Origin: Candidatus Thiodubiliella sp. | GTDB lineage: Bacteria; Pseudomonadota; Gammaproteobacteria; PS1; Pseudothioglobaceae | DNA: 64,000 nt | Assembly: GCA_029237605.1 (NCBI GenBank) | Contig: JAQRGB010000001.1 | Coordinates: 344,303-408,302, forward strand | Reading direction: 5' to 3' | Part shown: piece after piece, positions 58,011 through 64,000 of the stretch | Layout: every line of letters begins with the position of its first letter | How positions within the stretch are numbered: the stretch's first letter is position 1 | Notes under the pieces: model-generated | Seen by the model: the letters and a program-made list of their open reading frames with translations, nothing else | What the model was told of the DNA's origin: nothing | Databases searched by the model: none | Translations under genes and position numbers: made by a program

Positions 58011-60821
58011 TTAACTTAAATTTTCAAACTTTTTAGTGGTAATGCACGAACAAGATAAATGTCTGTCACCATACACATTATCAATACGCTTAACTGGTGG
58101 AAAATATTTACTATTTTTTAAAGAATCAACAGGATATAGTGCCTTGGTACGTGAATAAGGATGGTTCCAATCTCCTGCCATCTCTAGTGCAGTGTGTGGT
58201 GCGTTCTTCAATGGATTATTATCTTTATCCCACTTTCCAGAAATTACATTTTGTATTTCATTATAAATACTCACCATCGCCATAATGAATCTATCGATTT
58301 CTTGCTTTGATTCACTCTCAGTTGGCTCAATCATCAATGTGCCTACAACTGGGAATGACATAGTTGGCGAATGGAAGCCATAGTCCATTAAGCGCTTGGC
58401 AATATCTTCTTCATTAATGCCACTCTCAGCTTTTAGAGGACGGATATCAATAATACATTCATGTGCCACCATTCCTTGGTCACCATAATAAAGAATTAGA
58501 AAGTAATCTTTTAATTTATTGGCAATATAATTGGCATTAACAATCGCAATCTCAGTTGAACGCTGCATACCATGCTTGCCTAACAACTTAATATATGACC
58601 ATGAAATTGGCAAAATTGAGGCAGATCCATACATTGCCGCTGAAACAGCATTTGAATTCTTTTCCAATGGATTGCCTGGTAAAAATTTTACCAAATGCTT
58701 CTTAACGCCTATTGGACCCATGCCTGGGCCACCACCACCATGCGGGATAGCAAAAGTTTTATGTAAATTAATATGTGATACATCTGCACCAAACTCACCC
58801 ATACGAGTAACACCCACCATAGCATTTAGATTAGCCCCATCTAAATAAACCTGCCCACCTTTAGTATGGGCAATCTCACAAATTTTTTGGATTTGAGCTT
58901 CAAAGACACCGTGTGTTGATGGGTAAGTAATCATAATTACAGAAAGATTGTTTGCATATTTTTCTGATTTTTCTTGCAAATCATTAACATCAATATTACC
59001 TGACTCATCGCATTTTACAATTACTACTTTCATCCCTGCCATCACTGCACTAGCTGGATTTGTGCCATGTGCAGATGAAGGTATTAGACATATATTACGG
59101 TGTGCATCATCACGAGATTCGTGATAGGAACGAACCGCTAGAAGCCCTGCAAGTTCACCTTGAGAGCCTGCATTTGGCTGCAATGACACTGCATCATATC
59201 CTGTTATTTCTGTCAATGCATACTCTAAATCTTTAAATAATTGCTGATAACCTTTAGTTTGCTTTATTGGTGCGTAAGGGTGTAATTTTGAGAAACCTGG
59301 TAATGAGATTGAATACATTTGTGTTGCAGCATTGAGTTTCATCGTACAAGAACCCAGCGCAATCATTGAATGATTAAGTGCAATGTCTTTATTTTCTAAA
59401 CGCTTCAGGTAACGCATCATCTCAGTCTCGCTATGATACAAATTAAATACTGGATGCGTTAGATATTCAGAATTTCTAATCATATCAGATGATAAATTAG
59501 TCGTGACATCATTTGCTACATAAGTAATTGAAAATACGTCTAATAATGTTGATAAATCTTGTTCACTGGTACTTTCATCAACTGCAATAGTTAATTGGTT
59601 GTCGCTTAATAGACGGCAATTAATGTTTTTATCTTGTGCTTGATTAAACAACATTTGCGCACTATTAGTATTAATAGTAATAGTGTCAAAAAACATCTCA
59701 TTTGCTAATTCAAATCCCGCCTCAGTAAAGCTCTTAGCAAGTATTAACGCTTTTAAATGCACTTCGGTAGCAATCTTTTTCAAACCTTTAGCGCCATGAT
59801 AAATACTGTAAGCTGCTGATAATACTGCTAGTAGGACCTGTGCAGTACATATATTACTGGTTGCCTTATCACGACGAATATGCTGCTCACGTGTTTGCAA
59901 AGACATGCGCATTGCTGGATTGCCAAACACATCTTTTGATACACCAATAATACGCCCTGGTACCATACGTTTAAATTCGTCACGAGTGGCTAAGAATGCA
60001 GCGTGCGGCCCCCCAAAACCCATTGGCACGCCAAAACGTTGAGAGCTACCAATAGCAATGTCTGCACCCATTTCAGCTGGTGTTTTAATCAAAGTCAGCG
60101 CTAAAATATCACAAGCAATAATCGTCAATATATTTTGTGTTTTAGCTTTTTTAATATCACTACCTAAATCACGTACTTCGCCATCAGTACCTGGTAATTG
60201 TAGCAATACAGCGAAACAATCAGAAAAATCATTATTTTGAATATTTTCAACCACTAGTTTGATACCTAGTGGTTTAGCTCGTGTTTGTAAAATAGTGATA
60301 GTTTGCGGGTGTGTATTGCGCTCAATTAAGAATTTATTAGATTTATTTTTATGATTAATACGTCGTGCCATCATCATCGCTTCAGCGGCAGCACTCGGCT
60401 CATCTAATAACGATGCATTGGAAATATCCATACCTGTTAAATCAATAATCATTTGCTGAAAATTTAACAACATCTCCAAACGTCCTTGTGAAATCTCAGC
60501 CTGATAAGGAGTATAAGCTGTATACCATCCTGGATTTTCTAAAATATTACGGCTAATAACGCTTGGCATTAATGTACCATAGTAACCTTGCCCAATAAAA
60601 TTCGTGGCAATGATATTTTTAGAGGCTAACTTAGTTGCTAACGCAAGTGTATCACATTCACTCAATCCTTTGTCGATATTCATTCGATTGCCGAATAGAA
60701 TATCACTTGGCACAGTTTTAGATATTACATCATCCACTGTTTTTTGACCAATAGAACTTAGCATTGAAGTAATATCTGTTTCATTGAGTCCGATATGTCT
60801 ATCTAAAAATTCGTTATCCAT
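58011..60821 (-). CDS. gcvP: Glycine dehydrogenase (decarboxylating), P protein
   Basis: GcvP is the PLP-dependent decarboxylase of the glycine cleavage system. It has N- and C-terminal halves fused into 936 residues. The PLP lysine is in HINLHKTFAIPHGGGGPGMG. Other motifs are FIGQGYYGTLMPSVI, TPYQAEISQGRLE and LYPVDSLKNSKYFPPVKRID. Other gcv genes are not adjacent. No glycine riboswitch was recognised upstream. Confidence 0.95.
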   Translation of the reverse strand: MDNEFLDRHIGLNETDITSMLSSIGQKTVDDVISKTVPSDILFGNRMNIDKGLSECDTLALATKLASKNIIATNFIGQGYYGTLMPSVISRNILENPGWYTAYTPYQAEISQGRLEMLLNFQQMIIDLTGMDISNASLLDEPSAAAEAMMMARRINHKNKSNKFLIERNTHPQTITILQTRAKPLGIKLVVENIQNNDFSDCFAVLLQLPGTDGEVRDLGSDIKKAKTQNILTIIACDILALTLIKTPAEMGADIAIGSSQRFGVPMGFGGPHAAFLATRDEFKRMVPGRIIGVSKDVFGNPAMRMSLQTREQHIRRDKATSNICTAQVLLAVLSAAYSIYHGAKGLKKIATEVHLKALILAKSFTEAGFELANEMFFDTITINTNSAQMLFNQAQDKNINCRLLSDNQLTIAVDESTSEQDLSTLLDVFSITYVANDVTTNLSSDMIRNSEYLTHPVFNLYHSETEMMRYLKRLENKDIALNHSMIALGSCTMKLNAATQMYSISLPGFSKLHPYAPIKQTKGYQQLFKDLEYALTEITGYDAVSLQPNAGSQGELAGLLAVRSYHESRDDAHRNICLIPSSAHGTNPASAVMAGMKVVIVKCDESGNIDVNDLQEKSEKYANNLSVIMITYPSTHGVFEAQIQKICEIAHTKGGQVYLDGANLNAMVGVTRMGEFGADVSHINLHKTFAIPHGGGGPGMGPIGVKKHLVKFLPGNPLEKNSNAVSAAMYGSASILPISWSYIKLLGKHGMQRSTEIAIVNANYIANKLKDYFLILYYGDQGMVAHECIIDIRPLKAESGINEEDIAKRLMDYGFHSPTMSFPVVGTLMIEPTESESKQEIDRFIMAMVSIYNEIQNVISGKWDKDNNPLKNAPHTALEMAGDWNHPYSRTKALYPVDSLKNSKYFPPVKRIDNVYGDRHLSCSCITTKKFENLS

Positions 60822-60927
60822 AGTGGATGATAATTATAAAAATAAAATGTGGATTTTAACCTTATTAAAGTTAGAAAAACCTGTAAAAAGATGAAATTAT
60901 AACCACTAAGATGTATACTGTATAAGA

Positions 60928-61266
60928 CTAACCTGGTGGCCAACTTAAGTCTCTGCCACCTAAACAATGTAAATGAATGTGATAAACCGTCTGCCCAGCA
61001 CGTTTATTACAATTCATTACTACGCGGTAGCCATCTTTTGCTAAACCCATGTCTTTAGCAATTTTACTGGCAGTTAAAGTTAATTTACCCAATAATGTTG
61101 CGTCATCTACATCGTTCAAGGTAGCAATATGTATTTTTGGAATGACTAAAAAATGATACGGCGCTTGTTTATCAATATCATAAAAAGCATACACATATTT
61201 ATCTTCATAGATTTTATCACACGGTATTTCACCTTTAATAATTTTACAAAATAAACAATCTAACAT
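60928..61266 (-). CDS. hinT: HIT-family nucleotide-binding hydrolase (HinT)
   Basis: The protein has the HIT triad HIHLHCLGG at the C-terminus, and CLFCKIIKGEIPCDKIYEDK at the start with Cys residues seen in zinc-binding HIT proteins. HinT hydrolyses AMP-amidates. I chose ATG 61266 (MLDCLFCK), preceded by AGAGGA, over a longer frame from 61323 that overlaps the flavoprotein gene and adds 19 non-conserved residues. That gives 112 residues, a normal length. Confidence 0.88.
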   Translation of the reverse strand: MLDCLFCKIIKGEIPCDKIYEDKYVYAFYDIDKQAPYHFLVIPKIHIATLNDVDDATLLGKLTLTASKIAKDMGLAKDGYRVVMNCNKRAGQTVYHIHLHCLGGRDLSWPPG

Positions 61267-61276
61267 ATTCTGTCCT

Positions 61277-62407
61277 CTATCTATATTGGCGTAAATACCA
61301 CCAACCAAATAAGCGTTTTGCATAATGCATTAAGCGACAATTCGGTAACAGCATTCCACCATTCATTTTGCGTGATATATATATGCCTTTATTATTTGAA
61401 TCAATAATACACATTAACTCAACCTTAAAAGTATAACTGGCATTTTTACCATCTAAAAGATCTAGCGTATTTTTAGCAGCAGCTTCAGCTTGAAGATCTG
61501 CCATATGCGCTTGTTTTGGCATCCACTGTGGCCCTGGGAATGAGCCAGAATCACCTGCAACAAAAACCTTATCAGCACCTTCAACTTGACAAAATTTATC
61601 CGCCTTTAATAAACCACCTTCGCTACGAGTAAGGTCAGTATTGTCAAACCACTGATTGCCAGTCATTCCTGGCATAAATAGAATCAAATCAGCGGGAAAT
61701 TCACCAGTCTCGGTCACTACCTTATCCACCTCAATTTTTTTTATTTTATTACCCAGATATGTGATAATATCACGTTTTTTCATCTCTGATAATAAACGGC
61801 CAACCGCTTTTTTGCCCAAACGCACACCAGGTTTTTCTGCTGGAGTAAAAAAAATTAAATTAAATTTATCGCGTCGCCCTTCCTTGTGTAGTTGCGTATC
61901 TAAGCCAAACAAAAACTCAAACATTGGGCCGCCACGCATCGCGCTAGGTTCTTTTGGATTACCTGAAAAACCAATAGCAATATTACCACCGTCCATCATT
62001 TTAAGCTTATCGCGTATTTTTTCTACGCCACTTAATCCATCACAAGGGATAATGGCATTCTCAATACCAGGTAATTTTTTAATAAAACGCCCGCCTGAAG
62101 CAATAATTAAAGCGTCATTATCAACTCTAACATTATTTTTCAAAATAACCACCCTACCATTATTTTCCAAACCAATAACTTCATTTAGAATGTGACTAAC
62201 ATTCATGCGTTTAAAAAAATTATTTAATGGAATAATAATGTCTTTTTTGTCTGCTGCACCTGATGGCACCCAAATCAAACTTGGCATATATACTAATTCT
62301 GCCTTTGGAGAAATTAGTGTAATTTTTACTGTTCTGTCTTTTTTTCGTAATGTTTTAACTGCTGTTAACCCTGCAAATCCTGAACCAATAATAGTAATTT
62401 TTTTCAT
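61277..62407 (-). CDS. FAD-dependent oxidoreductase related to sulfide:quinone reductase
   Basis: The N-terminal FAD-binding motif is IIGSGFAGLTAVKTLRKKD; a second dinucleotide segment is NIAIGFSGNPKEPSAMRGGP. FVAGDSGSFPGPQWMPKQAH is the C-terminal FAD/quinone region. The GGPMFEFLFGLDTQLHKEGR part resembles SQR enzymes. The Cys expected near residue 160 (in SCxGPxYE-like motifs) is absent (SAMRGGPMFE); Cys residues occur at 122, 273, 333 and 357. It may be a divergent SQR, a type II NADH dehydrogenase relative or another flavoprotein. hinT follows 10 bases downstream. Confidence 0.75.
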   Translation of the reverse strand: MKKITIIGSGFAGLTAVKTLRKKDRTVKITLISPKAELVYMPSLIWVPSGAADKKDIIIPLNNFFKRMNVSHILNEVIGLENNGRVVILKNNVRVDNDALIIASGGRFIKKLPGIENAIIPCDGLSGVEKIRDKLKMMDGGNIAIGFSGNPKEPSAMRGGPMFEFLFGLDTQLHKEGRRDKFNLIFFTPAEKPGVRLGKKAVGRLLSEMKKRDIITYLGNKIKKIEVDKVVTETGEFPADLILFMPGMTGNQWFDNTDLTRSEGGLLKADKFCQVEGADKVFVAGDSGSFPGPQWMPKQAHMADLQAEAAAKNTLDLLDGKNASYTFKVELMCIIDSNNKGIYISRKMNGGMLLPNCRLMHYAKRLFGWWYLRQYR

Positions 62408-62791
62408 AAATATACCTTTTAATTTTTATTCATATTATGACAAAAATATACATCATCAGTCTCTTTTTTTTACTCTTTTAACAATATTATCCACAAACAC
62501 CCAACCCCCATCAAACTATAATACCTTTAAGTTAAATCTGTATGCCTGCCACATTTATCACTAAAATACACTCACTTTGCTTAAGTATTTACCTTAATTC
62601 ACCCCTTGCAATTCATCCAAAATTATTACCACTTTCATCAAACATAAGCAATCTGCTATTGTATTAAATCAAAAACGCCTTCAACTTTAAATTCTATTCA
62701 CACTTTTAAAGTAGTTTTTAAATTTTCCTAAAAATGTCATATCAAAAAAAATAGTATAATGTCTTTAATAATTTAATTAGGAGATGTATTA
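62408..62791 (+). promoter_or_regulatory. Divergent promoter region; probable promoter of the nitroreductase gene
   Basis: A TATAAT hexamer is at 62755-62760, with no clear -35 box. A GGAG-type ribosome-binding site (AGGAG, 62779-62783) lies 8 bases before the ATG at 62792. The rest of this spacer between the flavoprotein (-) and the nitroreductase (+) is AT-rich and closed. Confidence 0.5.
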
Positions 62792-63373
62792 ATGCTGAAC
62801 AAAGACGCGTTAAATACTTTATTTACAGAAGCAAGAAGTCATAATGGTTGGTTGGATAAACCTGTGTCTAAGACACAAATTAGACAAATTTATGAACTAA
62901 TGAAGTTTGGCCCAACTGCGGCCAATGCTTGCCCTGCACGCATTACTTTTGTGCAATCTAACAAAGCTAAAGAAAGGCTTAAGCCGCATTTAGATAAAGG
63001 CAACGTTGATAAAGCAATGAGCGCACCTATAGTAGCAATAATTGCTTATGACACAAAGTTTTACGAAAAATTAGACAAACTTTTTCCATACACTGATGCA
63101 AAAAGTTGGTATAAAGATAAACCTGAAAAAATTAAATTAGTAGGGAAAATGAATACTGCTTTACAAGGTGCTTACTTTATATTAGCAGTACGCTCAGTTG
63201 GCTTGGATTGTGGTCCAATGAGTGGCTTTAATGCCAAAACACCGGATCAAGAATTTTTTTCAGATGGTGGCAGTAAATCAATTCTTATCTGTGGCATAGG
63301 AATTGGTGATAGAAATAAATTATTCCCAAGATCACCACGCCTAAGTTTTAATGAAGCCTGTAAGATGATCTAA
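62792..63373 (+). CDS. RutE-like nitroreductase (malonic semialdehyde reductase family)
   Basis: An FMN-dependent nitroreductase-fold protein of 193 residues. MKFGPTAANACPARITFVQS near residue 45 is the FMN-binding region of RutE-like enzymes, and LDCGPMSGFNA and ILICGIGIGD follow. RutE reduces malonic semialdehyde in uracil catabolism, but no other rut gene is nearby, so the physiological substrate is unknown. Confidence 0.82.
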   Translation: MLNKDALNTLFTEARSHNGWLDKPVSKTQIRQIYELMKFGPTAANACPARITFVQSNKAKERLKPHLDKGNVDKAMSAPIVAIIAYDTKFYEKLDKLFPYTDAKSWYKDKPEKIKLVGKMNTALQGAYFILAVRSVGLDCGPMSGFNAKTPDQEFFSDGGSKSILICGIGIGDRNKLFPRSPRLSFNEACKMI

Positions 63374-63602
63374 ACTCATCTTTCTTAGCGCCTTTTATTG
63401 ACAAACAACCATTGTGTAATAACCACTTATATTCATGTCCAATAGCTTTTGCAAAAGCTGGAATTTCACAGTCCTTATCTATTTTTACTTTAGGTATTTC
63501 TTTACTGATATCTTTCTTGTCATCGTCAGAACCAAACGATGCCATTGTATTTACACTAAAAGTCAATATCAATAAAACTATAAAATTTTTTAATTTCTTC
63601 AT
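63348..63602 (-). CDS. Small secreted protein of unknown function
   Basis: An 84-residue protein with a signal peptide (MKKLKNFIVLLILTFSVNTM) and a charged mature part with two Cys (DKDCEIPAFAKAIGHEYKWL, then HNGCLSIKG). It may be disulfide-linked in the periplasm. It overlaps the end of the convergent nitroreductase gene by 26 bases and the start of its own reading frame lies at the end of the membrane-protein gene upstream. Family not recognised. Confidence 0.6.
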   Translation of the reverse strand: MKKLKNFIVLLILTFSVNTMASFGSDDDKKDISKEIPKVKIDKDCEIPAFAKAIGHEYKWLLHNGCLSIKGAKKDEFRSSYRLH

Positions 63603-64000
63603 ATTTCTCCCATAATTATAAATTTAATTATATCGCCAAATATAAAATAAAATAAAATAAACATTGACAAGGTAAATATTATCTTTTGTGCAAAATTTAA
63701 GCTTTGATTTAACATTCTATCTCTTATTAAATCACACGACTCTCCTGGGCAATACTTTGCGCCGCCTTTATGGAATACATTATAAACCTTGCATCCCGCA
63801 CAAATACCAAACACTGCTTCAAAAAATAACAAACCTAAGCACAGTGCACAAGTCAAAATATTAATAGGTCCACGAATATTATTCATCACCACCAAATAAA
63901 ACATGACCACTGCCAAGAAAAAACCAAACGTCCACGCCCACCTTTTTTGTGGCGAGCCAACGTATTCAGGTATTTGATTATTCACCATCCAACGACCCAT
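63599..64000 (-). CDS. DUF4395-like integral membrane protein (partial or complete at window edge)
   Basis: The frame is open to the window edge, so the true start may lie beyond it. Three or four membrane segments are present, with the motif FGICAGCKVYN and a later CPGESCDL. Such Cys pairs in a helix loop are typical of DUF4395-type proteins, some of which occur beside thiosulfate- or sulfur-related genes; function is unknown. It overlaps the small secreted gene by four bases, suggesting co-translation. Confidence 0.6.
   Translation of the reverse strand: MGRWMVNNQIPEYVGSPQKRWAWTFGFFLAVVMFYLVVMNNIRGPINILTCALCLGLLFFEAVFGICAGCKVYNVFHKGGAKYCPGESCDLIRDRMLNQSLNFAQKIIFTLSMFILFYFIFGDIIKFIIMGEI

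Overview
The window is a strongly AT-rich stretch of a gammaproteobacterial chromosome. The housekeeping proteins (AlaS, GlmS, GyrA, ParC, GcvP, NagZ, RlmD, MraY, PrfC) look gammaproteobacterial. The base composition, the EF-P lysylation enzyme EpmB, the sulfide:quinone-reductase-like flavoprotein and the abundance of fresh pseudogenes together suggest a member of the SUP05/Thioglobus/thiotrophic mussel-symbiont group. That placement is inference: there is no rRNA gene in the window.

Layout. 1-8,930: end of a Bat (aerotolerance) operon with batD, a small HTH protein, alaS, a TsaC/YciO-like protein overlapping a PHP exonuclease, and glmS. 9,008-13,857: two 1,218-bp IS3-family copies in direct orientation, more than 99% alike and sharing the same disabling lesions, bracket a 2.4-kb block. 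That block holds three uncharacterised minus-strand genes; two of them carry Cys/His pairs reminiscent of papain/NlpC-type hydrolases. 13,877-19,837: type I restriction-modification operon hsdM-hsdS-hsdR on the minus strand, closed by a clear terminator; hsdM has a frameshift near its 5' end. 19,863-20,393: C-terminal stub of what looks like a large serine recombinase.

20,451-25,460 is a gene graveyard: a TolC-like outer-membrane protein with two frameshifts, an Ig-repeat adhesin with a FISUMP-type C-terminal domain, a PAAR-protein remnant, a DUF6402-like gene interrupted by one in-frame TAA, and a broken membrane protein. Inside it lies a Glu-type tRNA with anticodon UUA, which would read UAA stop codons. 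A normal tRNA-Glu(UUC) and a tRNA-Ala(GGC) follow at 25,461-25,632.

25,694-64,000 is mostly ordinary core genome. It contains an MBL hydrolase, nadD-rsfS-rlmH, a GST, an RND transporter with LolA-like and outer-membrane partners, arsC, a TlpA-like thioredoxin, epmB and uvrD. A peptidoglycan-recycling and envelope cluster follows (nagZ, AmpG-like permease, rhodanese, L,D-transpeptidase, rlmD). Then come a YceI protein, a ferredoxin, a cyclophilin-FKBP fusion, mraY, a dCMP deaminase, prfC and decayed msrA/msrB. Next are gyrA, a DAHP synthase, folE2-queD, parC, gcvP, hinT, an SQR-like flavoprotein and a RutE-like nitroreductase. The window closes with a DUF4395-like membrane protein that is cut by the edge.

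The most unusual material is in the accessory zone at 9-25 kb: the candidate ochre-suppressor tRNA beside TAA-interrupted genes, and the IS-bracketed cassette with a poly-U frameshift and a gene lacking a normal start codon. No CRISPR array or intact prophage was seen.
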